Shown: in pieces, positions 7,980 to 16,631 of the stretch
Position numbering within the stretch: the first letter of the stretch is position 1
Layout of the letters: each line of letters opens with the position of its first letter
Origin: Alsobacter soli
Lineage (GTDB): Bacteria; Pseudomonadota; Alphaproteobacteria; Rhizobiales; Beijerinckiaceae
Assembly: GCF_003004785.1 (NCBI RefSeq)
Contig: NZ_PVZS01000007.1
Location: forward strand, 1 to 64,000
Reading direction: 5' to 3'
DNA: 64,000 nucleotides
Notes under the pieces: generated by a model
What the model was told of the DNA's origin: nothing
Database searches by the model: none
What the model saw: the letters and a program-made list of their open reading frames with translations, nothing else
Translations under genes and position numbers: made by a program

Positions 7980-8249
7980 ATGATTAAGTCAGCTCTCCTG
8001 GCCGGCGGCCTCCTTCTCGCGGCGACGGGCTTCGGCATGGCGCAGAGCGCCACGACGGCCAGCCCCAACCAGGCCGGCGCATCCCGCAGCATGATGCAGA
8101 ACAGCGGCCCGGCGAAGCGCTCGGCGGCGCCGGCGGGCAAGGCCGAGCGGTCGGCCAAGTCGAAGGAATGCTCGGCCCAGGCCGACCAGCAAGGCCTGCA
8201 CGGCAAGGCGCGCAAGTCGTTCCGGTCCAAGTGCATGCGCGGCGCCTGA
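7980..8249 (+). CDS. PsiF-repeat family small secreted protein
   Basis: An 89-residue protein with a signal peptide (MIKSALLAGGLLLAATGFG, cleavage probably after AQ/SA near 22), a low-complexity Ser/Ala/Lys linker, and a C-terminal PsiF-like unit: KECSAQADQQGLHGKAR with a second Cys in FRSKCM. The two Cys with the CSxQAxxxGLxGxxRxxFxxxC pattern are diagnostic of PsiF repeats, first described in phosphate-starvation-inducible PsiF of E. coli. The frame is open from 7944, but the ATG at 7980 creates a clean signal peptide. It is divergent from the ECF sigma operon. Periplasmic location likely; function unknown. Confidence 0.8.
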   Translation: MIKSALLAGGLLLAATGFGMAQSATTASPNQAGASRSMMQNSGPAKRSAAPAGKAERSAKSKECSAQADQQGLHGKARKSFRSKCMRGA

Positions 8250-8273
8250 GGGCGTCGCCGGCGAGGCGCCGGC

Positions 8274-8957
8274 CTACTGGTTGGGCCGGCCCTCGCCGTC
8301 CAGGGCGGCCGTCGCGCTGAGCCTCGCGTTGCGGATGTGGCGGCGCATGGCGATCTCGGCGCCGTCCGGGTCGCGCTGCTCCATGGCGGCCAGGATCGCG
8401 GCGTGCTCGTGCCAGGCCGCCTTGGCGCGGCCGGGACGGGTGCTGGACCGGAGCCTGTGGATCCGGAGCTGGTAGTACACCTCGTCCAGCAGCAGCCGCT
8501 CGATCCGCTCGCTGCGCGACGCGTGCACGATGGCGAAGTGGAAGTCGTCGTCGTGGGAGTGCTGCCGGTAGGCCTGGCCGGCGGCGAGCGCGGGCCGGTT
8601 GGCGTGCTGCCGCAGCAGGTCCCCGAGGCTCCGCAGCTCCGAGTCCGTGATCACTTCGGCCGCCAGGCGGGCGGCCATGCCCTCGAGGGCCTCCCGGACC
8701 AGGAACAGGTGCTCCAGGTCGTCCTTGCTGAACTGGATCACCCTGACCCCGAGCCGTGGCGTCCGGGTGACGAGACGGCCTTCCAGCCGCCCCAGGGCTT
8801 CACGCAGCGGGCCGCGGCTGATGCCGAGCTTTCGCGCCAGATCCGCTTCGGACAGCTTCTCCCCCGGCTCGAACTCGCCCGACGTGATCGCCTCGACGAG
8901 CTTCCCGAAGGCCTCGTTGGCGAGGGATGTTCCTGCAATGGGATTGAGAACGCTCAT
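8274..8957 (-). CDS. GntR-family transcriptional regulator with FCD ligand-binding domain
   Basis: A 227-residue regulator. The winged helix-turn-helix occupies about residues 14-80 (KLSEADLARKLGISRGPLREALGRL is the recognition region) and an all-helical FCD domain about 90-215, with His residues in HSHDDDFHFAIV and ATRHI-type positions that usually hold a metal or carboxylate ligand. The frame runs upstream to 9083, but the ATG at 8957 with AAGGG just before it gives the normal length. It is divergent from the operon beginning at 9144, and an inverted repeat overlaps the -35 box there. FCD regulators commonly bind organic acids, so the inducer is probably an acid made by the pathway. Inference: local repressor of the 9144-20789 operon and of itself. 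Confidence 0.9.
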   Translation of the reverse strand: MSVLNPIAGTSLANEAFGKLVEAITSGEFEPGEKLSEADLARKLGISRGPLREALGRLEGRLVTRTPRLGVRVIQFSKDDLEHLFLVREALEGMAARLAAEVITDSELRSLGDLLRQHANRPALAAGQAYRQHSHDDDFHFAIVHASRSERIERLLLDEVYYQLRIHRLRSSTRPGRAKAAWHEHAAILAAMEQRDPDGAEIAMRRHIRNARLSATAALDGEGRPNQ

Positions 8958-9064
8958 CGCGCAGCCCTTATCGAGAGATCGCCTCGGTTTCCACCCTGAC
9001 CTGCTCCGGGCGGTCTCGCCGCCGCCCTGCCGTGAACAATGGCCCACGCCGACTATGATAGCAA

Positions 9065-9084
9065 ACTGTTGACAGTTGACCAAC
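9065..9084. promoter_or_regulatory. Candidate GntR/FCD operator (two overlapping inverted repeats)
   Basis: Two short inverted repeats overlap: ACTGT-TG-ACAGT (9065-9076) and GTTG-AC-CAAC (9075-9084). They lie between the divergent GntR gene and the lyase gene and cover the best -35 hexamer. Short inverted repeats of this kind are typical FadR/FCD-type operators. Binding by the adjacent regulator is inference. Confidence 0.55.
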
Positions 9085-9096
9085 GCGGGATAAGCT
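9069..9096 (+). promoter_or_regulatory. Candidate sigma-70 promoter of the catabolic operon
   Basis: A perfect -35 hexamer TTGACA (9069-9074) is followed after 16 bases by a weak -10, TAAGCT (9091-9096, 3 of 6 matches). The predicted start near 9103 would leave a leader of about 40 bases before the ATG at 9144. The -35 box is inside the candidate operator, consistent with repression. Confidence 0.45.
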
Positions 9097-9143
9097 CGCC
9101 TCCCAATCGGCCCGGCACGGCGATGCTGCGGGTGGGAGGATCA

Positions 9144-10013
9144 ATGAAATCGACTGAACGCCTGAAGGCCATCCTGGCCCGCCGGAACGCGGTGACGGTC
9201 CCTGGGGCCGCCAACGGCCTGTTCGCCCGCGTGATCGAGGATCTCGGCTTCGAAGTGGTCTACGTGACCGGCGCCGGCGTCGCCAACATGCGCCTGGGCG
9301 CCCCCGACATCGGCCTGACCACCGTCACCGAGGTCGCCGACACCGTCGCGGCGATCGCGGATTGCGTGTCGCTGCCGCTGATCGTGGATGCGGACACCGG
9401 GTTCGGCAACGCCGTCAACATGGTCCGGACGATCCGGGTGCTCGAGCGCGCCGGCGCGGCGGGCATCCAGATCGAGGACCAGGTCTTCCCCAAGAAGTGC
9501 GGGCACTTCAACGGCAAGGACGTCATCTCCACCCAGGAGATGGTCCAGAAGATCAAGGCGGCGGCAGACTCGCGCCACGACCAGAACCTGCAGATCATCG
9601 CCCGGACGGACGCCGCCGCCGTGGAGGGCATCGACCGCGCGATCGAGCGGGCGCAGGCCTTTGTCGAGGCCGGCGCGGACGTCACCTTCGTGGAGGCCCC
9701 GACGACGCTGGACCAGCTCGCGCGCATCCCGCGCGAGATCGGCGTTCCGCAGGTCGCCAACATCGTGTTCGGCGGCCGCACGCCCGATCCGGGCCGCGAG
9801 AAGCTCGCCGAAATGGGCTTCTCCATCGTGCTCTACGCCAACGCTGCCCTGCAGGCCGCCTTGAGGGCCTCCTACGAGGTTCTGGGCGCGCTCAAGGCCG
9901 AGGGCCGGCTCGACTCCGTCGCCGACCGGCTCGCCTCCTTCGAGGAACGCCAGCGGGCCGTGGCCAAGGACGAGTGGGACGCGCGCGAGCAGCGCTACCG
10001 CGTGGGATCGTGA
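9144..10013 (+). CDS. Isocitrate lyase/PEP mutase superfamily protein, probable carbon-carbon lyase
   Basis: A 289-residue (beta/alpha)8-barrel enzyme. Mg-binding acidic residues are in VDADTGFGN (Asp82, Asp84) and the loop with the catalytic Cys is KKCGH (Cys119), as in isocitrate, 2-methylisocitrate and 2,3-dimethylmalate lyases; true PEP mutases lack this Cys. So cleavage of a 2-hydroxy-dicarboxylate to pyruvate, glyoxylate or oxaloacetate plus an acid is the likely reaction, although oxaloacetate decarboxylase-type members also exist. The ATG at 9144 has GGGAGG at 9134-9139; the longer open frame from 9039 would run through the promoter and is rejected. First gene of the GntR-controlled operon; an isochorismatase-fold gene follows after 10 bases. 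Confidence 0.87.
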   Translation: MKSTERLKAILARRNAVTVPGAANGLFARVIEDLGFEVVYVTGAGVANMRLGAPDIGLTTVTEVADTVAAIADCVSLPLIVDADTGFGNAVNMVRTIRVLERAGAAGIQIEDQVFPKKCGHFNGKDVISTQEMVQKIKAAADSRHDQNLQIIARTDAAAVEGIDRAIERAQAFVEAGADVTFVEAPTTLDQLARIPREIGVPQVANIVFGGRTPDPGREKLAEMGFSIVLYANAALQAALRASYEVLGALKAEGRLDSVADRLASFEERQRAVAKDEWDAREQRYRVGS

Positions 10014-10023
10014 GGAGCGAACA

Positions 10024-10704
10024 ATGGCGAGACCCTGGGACGGCATCATCTCCGAGGAAGAGCAGCGGGCCTACAACGCGGCGGGCTTCGGCCGCGCGAC
10101 CGGCCTGGGCTCCCGCCCTGCCCTTCTGATCATCGACGTCCAGTACCGCACCGTGGGCACGCGCCCCATGCCGTTCTGGGAGGCGATCAAGGAATATCCG
10201 ACCTCCTGCGGCGAGGTCGCCTGGGATGCGGTGCACAACATCCGCAAAGTGCTCGACGTGTTCCGCGAGCGGGGCTGGCCCGTGCTCTACCCCTATGTGG
10301 CGCCCAAGCAGTCGTTCGACAGGGGCCGCCTTTCCGACAAGGTGCCGGCCATCATGAACGTGGCGGCGAAGGGCTACGAGTTCGTGGAGGAGATCGCCCC
10401 GGCCGAGCAGGACATCCTGCTGCCGAAGAAGCATCCTTCGGCGTTCTTCGGCACGCCGCTCACGAGCTACCTCATCAACCTCGGGGCGGACACGCTCGTG
10501 GTGACCGGGTGCAGCACCAGCGGCTGCGTGCGCGGCAGCGTCGTGGACGCCTTCGCGTACAATTTCCGCGTCCTGGTGCCCGAAGACGCCGTCTACGACC
10601 GGTCCGCCACGTCGCACGCGGTCAACCTCTTCGACATGGCCTCGAAATATGCGGACGTCATGCCGACCAGCGACGCCTTGAGCGCCCTCAGGGCGATCGG
10701 CTGA
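10024..10704 (+). CDS. Isochorismatase-family cysteine hydrolase (N-carbamoylsarcosine amidase/maleamate amidohydrolase-like)
   Basis: A 226-residue hydrolase with the full catalytic triad of the superfamily: Asp38 in LIIDVQ, Lys136 in PKKHPSAFFGT and Cys168 in GCSTSGCVRGS. The SAFFGT and TSGCVR motifs resemble N-carbamoylsarcosine amidase and maleamate amidohydrolase (NicF), which hydrolyse a carbamoyl or half-amide group, rather than nicotinamidase. It sits between the lyase and the importer genes and shares an operon with a hydantoinase-family enzyme. A hydantoinase or cyclic imidase opens a ring to a carbamoyl acid or half-amide, and an amidase of this type then releases ammonia, so the two are plausible consecutive steps. 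Substrate unproven. Confidence 0.87.
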   Translation: MARPWDGIISEEEQRAYNAAGFGRATGLGSRPALLIIDVQYRTVGTRPMPFWEAIKEYPTSCGEVAWDAVHNIRKVLDVFRERGWPVLYPYVAPKQSFDRGRLSDKVPAIMNVAAKGYEFVEEIAPAEQDILLPKKHPSAFFGTPLTSYLINLGADTLVVTGCSTSGCVRGSVVDAFAYNFRVLVPEDAVYDRSATSHAVNLFDMASKYADVMPTSDALSALRAIG

Positions 10705-10738
10705 GCCACACAATCAAGCCGTTTGTGGAGGGAAAACG

Positions 10739-11899
10739 ATGAAACTCATGTCTCGCTCAATCCATCGCCGGGCGGCTCTCGCCGGGTTCAGTCTCCTTGC
10801 CCTGGGGCTCGCGGCCGGCGCCGCCCAGGCCCAGGAGACGTTCAAGTTCGGCCTGGCCATGCCGCTCTCGGGCGGCCAGGCTCTCTATGGCCAGGACCAG
10901 GTGAAGGCCGCCGAATGGGGCGTCGCCGCCATCAACGCCGCCGGCGGCGTGAACGGCAAGAAGCTGGAGATGGTGGTGCTCGACACCCGGGCCGACCCGC
11001 AAGTGGGCATCCAGTCGGCCAACCGGCTGATCTCGGTGGACAAGACGCCCGCCTTCATCAGCGCCTGGTCGGCGGTCGTGAAGGCCATCGCGCCGGTCGC
11101 CAACGACAACAAGGTCGTCCAGCTCTCCGTGGGCGCGAACTCGGCCGAAATCGCCAAGCTCGGCGACTACACCTACACCACCTTCCCGCTTGCGGACATC
11201 GACATCACCGCGGTGGCCAACTACTCGGCCACGACCCTGGGCAAGAAGAAGGCCGCCGTCCTCTACATCAACAACGAGACCGGGGTGGTCGCCGCCCAGA
11301 TCTATCGCGACGTCTTCACCAAGGCCGGCGGGCAGGTCGTCGCCTACGAGGCCTACGACCCGAAGGCGTCGGACTGGACCGGCTCCCTGCTGAAGGTGCG
11401 CGCCGCGAACCCTGACATCATCCACATCCAGGGGCTGGTGTCGGATACTCCGCAGGTCATCGCGCAGATGCGCCAGCTCGGCCTGCAGCAGCCGGTCAGC
11501 TCCTATTCCGCGGTGTACAATCCCAAGCTGATCGAGCAGCTCGGCAAGGCAGCCGAGGGCGTGATCGCGACCTCCTTGGCCCCCGGCCTCGAGTCCAAGC
11601 CCGTGGCCGATTATGTCGAGCGCTGGCGCAAGGAAGTGGGCCGCGAACCGAACGGCCTGCCCTACACCCAGTACCTCTATGACGCCCCGTACATCATGGC
11701 GGCGGTGTTCAAGTCGCTCGACGACAAGAAGCTCCCGATCACCGGCGAGAACTTCCGCAAGGAGATGCTGGCGATCAAGAGCTTCGACCTGCCGCTCACC
11801 GGCAAGCTCGTGATCAACGAGAACCACACCGTGAACAAGCCCGTCTACCTGATGCAGGTGAAGGACGGGAAGTGGACCCAGCTCGCAGTCGTGAACTGA
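10739..11899 (+). CDS. Branched-chain-type ABC transporter substrate-binding protein (LivK-like)
   Basis: A 386-residue periplasmic binding protein of the type-1 fold (Peripla_BP_6). A signal peptide covers about residues 1-31 (RRAALAGFSLLALGLAAG, then AQAQE), followed by the usual FKFGLAMPLSGG start of the mature domain. GGAGGG at 10727-10732 is a strong ribosome site for the ATG at 10739. Permease and ATPase genes follow directly. Proteins of this group bind branched-chain amino acids, but many bind aromatic acids, amides or ureides instead. Placement inside a catabolic operon suggests it captures the pathway substrate. Confidence 0.9.
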   Translation: MKLMSRSIHRRAALAGFSLLALGLAAGAAQAQETFKFGLAMPLSGGQALYGQDQVKAAEWGVAAINAAGGVNGKKLEMVVLDTRADPQVGIQSANRLISVDKTPAFISAWSAVVKAIAPVANDNKVVQLSVGANSAEIAKLGDYTYTTFPLADIDITAVANYSATTLGKKKAAVLYINNETGVVAAQIYRDVFTKAGGQVVAYEAYDPKASDWTGSLLKVRAANPDIIHIQGLVSDTPQVIAQMRQLGLQQPVSSYSAVYNPKLIEQLGKAAEGVIATSLAPGLESKPVADYVERWRKEVGREPNGLPYTQYLYDAPYIMAAVFKSLDDKKLPITGENFRKEMLAIKSFDLPLTGKLVINENHTVNKPVYLMQVKDGKWTQLAVVN

Positions 11900-11954
11900 T
11901 CGCGCGCGCGACCGGCGGCGGGACAAGCTCGCCGCCGGCCCTGGGGAGGGACCC

Positions 11955-12905
11955 ATGCTTTCCGCCGATATCATCGCGCAGATCCTTTGGACATCGCTCG
12001 CGACCTCGAGCTACGCCGTGCTGTTCGCGCTCGCGTTCGCGCTCGTCCTGAAGGTCAATCGCGTCTTCAACTTCGCCCAGGCGGCGATGATGACGGTCAG
12101 CTTCTACGCGGCCCACGCCACCGTGGCGCTGGCAGGGCTGCCCTCCTGGCTCGGGTTCCTGGCGGCGCTCGCCGGCTCTCTGGCCATCGCGCTCCTGATC
12201 GAGGTCCTCGGCTTCCGCACGCTGCGGCGGCGTCGCGCCGCGCAGATGTTCGTGTTCATCTTCACGCTGATCATCTCGGAGCTCGTCGCGTATATCGCGA
12301 TGCTGGTCTTCGGGACCTGGCCGGCCACCATCTTCCCCTCCCTGTTCTGGCCAGTCACCCTCGTGGGCGGGATCGCGGTGAGCGCATGGGATCTCCCGGC
12401 CGTGGGAGCGATGCTCCTGGCCGTCGCCGCCCTGTTCGGCTTCCTGCGCTTTGCCCGCATGGGCCAGTTCATGGTGGCGGTGTCCGACAACCCGGACCTG
12501 GCCGAGCTCTACGGAATCGCCAAGGAGCGGGTGTTCCTGTTCGCGATGGTCATCTCCGCGCTGCTCGTGGCGCTCGCGATGTTCCTGTACGGAACCCGCG
12601 CCCAGGTGCAGCCGACGACCTCCATCGAGCTGATGCTGTTCGCCATCGCGGCCACGATCATCGGGGGCATCGGCAATCTCTGGGGCGCGGCCATCACCGC
12701 CCTCCTGCTTGGCGTCGTACAGAACGCCAGCGTGCTGTTCATCCCCTCGGAATGGCAGGGCTTTCTTCTCTACGTCTTCCTGTTCCTGGCGATCGTGTTC
12801 TTCCCGAACGGCATCCGCCTGCCGCAGCGCTCGCGCCGTCTGACCCGCAAGACGCCGACCCCGACGCTCGACGCCTCGCCGACCTCCGACCCCCAGAAGG
12901 TGTGA
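11955..12905 (+). CDS. Branched-chain-type ABC transporter permease (LivH-like)
   Basis: A 316-residue inner-membrane permease with about eight hydrophobic segments. The N-terminal region (VLKVNRVFNFAQAAMM) matches the LivH conserved region, where family members read NxxHG/FNFAxGxxxM. The C-terminal half has the GGIGNLWGA segment that contacts the ATPase. A strong GGGGAGGG precedes the ATG. It pairs with the next permease, forming the heterodimeric channel. Hydrophilic tail of about 25 residues rich in Pro and Thr. Substrate unknown; see binding protein. Confidence 0.9.
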   Translation: MLSADIIAQILWTSLATSSYAVLFALAFALVLKVNRVFNFAQAAMMTVSFYAAHATVALAGLPSWLGFLAALAGSLAIALLIEVLGFRTLRRRRAAQMFVFIFTLIISELVAYIAMLVFGTWPATIFPSLFWPVTLVGGIAVSAWDLPAVGAMLLAVAALFGFLRFARMGQFMVAVSDNPDLAELYGIAKERVFLFAMVISALLVALAMFLYGTRAQVQPTTSIELMLFAIAATIIGGIGNLWGAAITALLLGVVQNASVLFIPSEWQGFLLYVFLFLAIVFFPNGIRLPQRSRRLTRKTPTPTLDASPTSDPQKV

Positions 12906-12909
12906 GCCG

Positions 12910-13803
12910 ATGGAATACCTCTACACCATCATCATCCTGGTCGGGCTCTACGTGGTCCTGGCCTCGAGCTTCAATCTCGTCATCGGCTACGCCGGCCTGA
13001 TCTCCATCGCCCACCCGGTGTTCTACGCCATCGGGGCCTATGGCTCGGCGCTGCTGGCCCGCGACTTCGGATGGCCGGCGCCTCTGGCCATGCTCGCCGG
13101 GGCGCTCCTGGCTGTGGCCGCCTCCATCCTGCTGGCGCTGCCCTCGCTGCGGGTGTCGGGCGACTACCTGCTGATCGCCAGCATAGGCTTCCAGCTCGGC
13201 CTGCTGGAGATCATCAAGAACGTGTCCTGGACCGGCGGCGCCGGCGGGCTCACCAACATCCCGGCCGCGTTCGCGCCATCCACGCCGCACTGGGTCTACG
13301 CAGTCATCGTGGTGGTGGTCGCCGCCCTGTCCGTCCTCGCGGTGCGGGCGGTCGCCCACGGCGCCTATGGGCGGGCGATGAGCGCCCTGCGCGACGACGA
13401 GCTCGCCTTCTCCATGCTAGGCCGCAACGCGGTCGCCATGAAGGTCGGCAGCTTCGCCCTCGGCTGCGGCCTGGCGGGGTTCGCCGGGGCCCTCTATGCC
13501 CACCAGTTCCGTTATCTCGCCCCGGACCAGTTCGAGATCCTGCAGTCGTCCGCCATCCTGACGATGGTGGTGGTCGGCGGCTTGCGCACCACCTGGGGAC
13601 CGGTGGTCGGCGCGGTGATGCTGCAGGCGCTTCCGCAGGCCATCACCTTCATGAACCTCCCCCCGAGCCTGCTCGGCCCGCTGCAGGGGCTGCTGTTCAC
13701 CGGCCTGGTGCTCGTCTTCATGTTCATCCGCCCGCAGGGGCTGATCCCCGCCGCTGACGTCTGGACCGGCGCGAAGGAGGCCCATGATGTCGGCCGTCGT
13801 TGA
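12910..13803 (+). CDS. Branched-chain-type ABC transporter permease (LivM-like)
   Basis: A 297-residue inner-membrane permease with about eight to nine hydrophobic segments. The N terminus holds the LivM pattern VLASSFNLVIGYAGLIS, followed by HPVFYAIGAY; the loop GRAMSALRDDELAFSMLGRN (roughly residues 156-175) is the coupling region for the ATPase. It starts 4 bases after the LivH-like gene ends and overlaps the next gene by 20 bases. Together with the adjacent genes it completes a LIV-type importer. Confidence 0.91.
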   Translation: MEYLYTIIILVGLYVVLASSFNLVIGYAGLISIAHPVFYAIGAYGSALLARDFGWPAPLAMLAGALLAVAASILLALPSLRVSGDYLLIASIGFQLGLLEIIKNVSWTGGAGGLTNIPAAFAPSTPHWVYAVIVVVVAALSVLAVRAVAHGAYGRAMSALRDDELAFSMLGRNAVAMKVGSFALGCGLAGFAGALYAHQFRYLAPDQFEILQSSAILTMVVVGGLRTTWGPVVGAVMLQALPQAITFMNLPPSLLGPLQGLLFTGLVLVFMFIRPQGLIPAADVWTGAKEAHDVGRR

Positions 13804-14545
13804 AATCCGAGGTCTGGAGAAGCGCTTCGGCGGCATCGTGGTCGCGGACGGCATCGACCTGACGCTGACGGCCGGGCGCGTGCTGGGGCTCATCGGCCCG
13901 AACGGCGCCGGCAAGACCTCGCTGTTCAACCTCATCTCCGGCGTGGTCCGGCCGGACGCCGGCAGCGTGCGGCTGGACGGCCGCCCGCTGGACGGCATGA
14001 AGATGCACCAGAGGGCGCGCCTCGGCCTCAGCAGGACATGGCAGAACCTGCGGCTGTTCCCCTCCCTTTCCGTGCTCGACAACCTGATGGTCGCCCCGCG
14101 ACGCTATGCGGGCGAGAGCCTGCTGCGGCTGGCCTTCTTCCCCGGCGTGGTGCGACAGGCCGAGGCCGAATCCCGCCGCAAGGCGCTCCAGATCCTGGAG
14201 CGAACCGGCCTCGCGGACGTGGCGAACAAGCCTGCGGGCGGGCTCACCTTCGGCCAGCAGAAGCTCGTCGGGGTGGCGCGGGCGCTGATGAACGACGCGC
14301 GATGCCTGCTGCTCGACGAACCCATGGCGGGCGTCGAGGGCCAGGCCTACCAGACGATCCAGAACGTGGTGCGGGACCTCGCCGCCTCCGGCGTGGCGGT
14401 GTGCGTGGTGGAGCACAACGTCGCCTTCATCCGGGACCTCTGCGACGAAGGGGTCTTCATGTTCGCCGGGCGCGTGCTCGCGCGCGGCGCCGTCGCCGAC
14501 CTCATCGCCGATCCCCGGCTGACCGAACTCTATTTCGGGACCTGA
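13784..14545 (+). CDS. Branched-chain-type ABC transporter ATP-binding protein (LivG-like)
   Basis: A 253-residue ATPase with Walker A GPNGAGKTS (about residues 39-47), signature FGQQK near 160 (where many ABC proteins have SGGQ; LivG proteins often have YGxQR here), Walker B LLLDEPMAG and switch His in VEHNV. The LivG-specific middle region (RTWQNLRLFPSLSVLDN) is present. Two adjacent ATG codons (13784 and 13787) follow GGAGG; either may be used. It overlaps the LivM-like gene by 20 bases and lies 4 bases before the LivF-like gene. Confidence 0.91.
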   Translation: MMSAVVEIRGLEKRFGGIVVADGIDLTLTAGRVLGLIGPNGAGKTSLFNLISGVVRPDAGSVRLDGRPLDGMKMHQRARLGLSRTWQNLRLFPSLSVLDNLMVAPRRYAGESLLRLAFFPGVVRQAEAESRRKALQILERTGLADVANKPAGGLTFGQQKLVGVARALMNDARCLLLDEPMAGVEGQAYQTIQNVVRDLAASGVAVCVVEHNVAFIRDLCDEGVFMFAGRVLARGAVADLIADPRLTELYFGT

Positions 14546-14549
14546 GCCG

Positions 14550-15233
14550 ATGCTCGAGATCGACCACATCAAGGCTCGCTACGGCACGCTCACGGCGCTG
14601 CACGACGTCAGCATCGCCCTCAAGCCGGGCGCGCGCCTGGGCGTGTTCGGGCACAACGGCGCGGGCAAGACGACGCTGCTGCGCTGCATCATGGGCGCGC
14701 ACGCCCCGGCGGAGGGGCAGATCCGCTTCCAGGGCGAGGAAGTCCCGCCCGGGCGCGTGCCCGAGACCGTTCGGCGCGGGATCGCCTTCGTGCCGCAGGG
14801 ACACAACGTGTTCCCGAACCTCTCCGTCGAGCGGAACCTCCATATCTCGGGACTGCTGTTCGACCAGAATTTCGTCCGCGAGGTTCTGAAGCTCTTCCCC
14901 GTGCTGGACGAGCGCCGGTCGCAACGGGCCGGGTCCATGTCGGGCGGTGAGCAGCAGATGCTGGCCCTCGGCATGGCGCTGATGACCCAGCCCAAGTGGC
15001 TGCTGCTGGACGAGCCCTCCACCGGCCTCGCCCCGGTGATCGTCCGCAATGTCATGGCCCAGATGCTCAAGGTCAGCGAGGCCTTCGGCACCGGGCTGAT
15101 CATCGTCGAGCAGAACGTGCCCGCGACCCTCAAGGTGGTCGACCAGGCGCTGATCCTGAAGTCAGGCCGGCCCGTCTTCCAGGGCGAGGCGCGCGAGCTC
15201 GCCGAGAAGCCCGATCTCTGGGAATGGTTCTGA
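14550..15233 (+). CDS. Branched-chain-type ABC transporter ATP-binding protein (LivF-like)
   Basis: A 227-residue ATPase with Walker A GHNGAGKTT (about residues 33-41), signature MSGGEQQM near 130, Walker B LLLDEPSTGLAP and a VEQNV motif in place of the switch His (typical for LivF, which has Gln in this position). Shorter than the LivG partner, as expected. Its stop overlaps the next start as TGATG, tying the importer to the enzyme genes in one operon. Confidence 0.92.
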   Translation: MLEIDHIKARYGTLTALHDVSIALKPGARLGVFGHNGAGKTTLLRCIMGAHAPAEGQIRFQGEEVPPGRVPETVRRGIAFVPQGHNVFPNLSVERNLHISGLLFDQNFVREVLKLFPVLDERRSQRAGSMSGGEQQMLALGMALMTQPKWLLLDEPSTGLAPVIVRNVMAQMLKVSEAFGTGLIIVEQNVPATLKVVDQALILKSGRPVFQGEARELAEKPDLWEWF

Positions 15234-16630
15234 TGAACAGCGACACGAACGACGTCCGGGCGCGCACGGCGGCGGCATTCCGCGGCCTCATCGAGTGGTC
15301 GGCCGGGCGGCTGGGCCAGGACTTGCCCGAGCACGTGCGCCGGCGCGCGGCGCTGGTGCTGGCGGACGACATCGGCGCCATGGTGGCCGCCACGGCCGAG
15401 CCGCAGGTCCTGCTCGCCCAGAACGCCTTCGAGCAGGACTCCGCCAGCCGCGAGGCCACCGTCTTCCGCCATGGCGCGCCACGGCTCGACCGCTATTCGG
15501 CCGCCGCCGCGAACGGCGTGGCCGCGACCTGGTGCGAGCTGGACGAGGGTTTCCGGGCCGCGCCCTGCCATGCCGGGGCCTACCTGCTCCCGGCCCTGCT
15601 GGCCGAGGCGGAGCGCCGGGCCGCCACGCTGGGCGACGTCTTGAACGCGGTGGCGCTCGCCTACGAGATCACGGCGCGTTGCGCGCTCGCCTTTCCGTTC
15701 GGCTCCATGCGGGTCCACCCCCATGCGGCCTTTGCGACCGTGGGCGCCGCCGCCGGGGCGGGCCTGATCCGCGGCCTTGATGCGCGCGCCCTTCTCGGCG
15801 CCGTGTCCGGGGCCGCCAGCATGAGCTTCGCTGGACCGTACAACCACGCCGTGGAGGGCGCCCTGGTGCGCAACGCCTGGACCGCGGCCGGCGCCTGGAT
15901 CGGCCTGCGCTCGGCGGACTGGGCGAGCTTCGGGATCGCGGGGATCGACGCCACCGTCTACGACGTCTTCGTCAACTGCCTGGGCGCGGAAGCTGTCCCC
16001 GAGGCGCTTGTGGACGAGCTCGGGAGCCGCTGGGCCATCGCGGGCGGCTATCACAAGGTCTTCGCCTGCTGCCAGTACGCCCACTCGGCGGTGGAAGCCT
16101 CGCTCGAGCTCGTGAACCGCCTCGAAGGGAGCGGGCGCGCGGCGGCGGACATCGCCGAACTCGCCGTCGAAACCCACCCCAAGGGCCTGACCCTCACCAA
16201 TGTCGCGCCCGAGACGGGCCTCGCGGCGAAGTTCTCCATGCCCCACGCGGTGGCCGCGACGGCGCTGCTCGGAACGGGCGGAGCCCGGGCCTTCGCGGAC
16301 GACACCCTGGCGGAGCCGCGCATTGCGGCGCTGCGCTCCCGGGTGCGCCTCCTCCCGCACACGGCCGTGGGCGAGTGGCCCAAGGATCGGCCGGCGCGGG
16401 TCACCTGGCGGTTCCGCGACGGGGAGGAATGGACCGCGGCCTGCGAAAGCGCCCGCGGCGGGGCCGACCAGCCCTTCGACGACGCCACCCTGTTGGCGAA
16501 GCTTTCCGAGAACACGTGTGGCGTCTTCCCGCGCATGGCGATGACGCTGGCGGCCGCGGTGGCCGGGGAGACGTCCTTGCGGCGTCCCTGGCCGGCGGTG
16601 GTGCAGGACATGATCAGTGGAGCGGCGTGA
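15233..16630 (+). CDS. MmgE/PrpD family protein, atypical copy
   Basis: A 465-residue protein of the MmgE/PrpD fold (2-methylcitrate dehydratase, aconitate decarboxylase and aconitate isomerase relatives). The start at 15233 is set by the TGATG overlap; frames open further upstream lie inside the LivF-like gene. Compared with its paralogue 1.4 kb downstream, the central motif is changed: the usual FDDTH-type site reads WCELDEGFR with a His only in the following APCHAG, and the later HPCCHYLHP site reads FACCQYAHS. These are the regions that form the active site in the family, so this copy probably has different chemistry, a different substrate, or a non-catalytic partner role. It keeps the family HPHAA segment near residue 160. 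Confidence 0.82.
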   Translation: MNSDTNDVRARTAAAFRGLIEWSAGRLGQDLPEHVRRRAALVLADDIGAMVAATAEPQVLLAQNAFEQDSASREATVFRHGAPRLDRYSAAAANGVAATWCELDEGFRAAPCHAGAYLLPALLAEAERRAATLGDVLNAVALAYEITARCALAFPFGSMRVHPHAAFATVGAAAGAGLIRGLDARALLGAVSGAASMSFAGPYNHAVEGALVRNAWTAAGAWIGLRSADWASFGIAGIDATVYDVFVNCLGAEAVPEALVDELGSRWAIAGGYHKVFACCQYAHSAVEASLELVNRLEGSGRAAADIAELAVETHPKGLTLTNVAPETGLAAKFSMPHAVAATALLGTGGARAFADDTLAEPRIAALRSRVRLLPHTAVGEWPKDRPARVTWRFRDGEEWTAACESARGGADQPFDDATLLAKLSENTCGVFPRMAMTLAAAVAGETSLRRPWPAVVQDMISGAA

Positions 16631-16631
16631 G

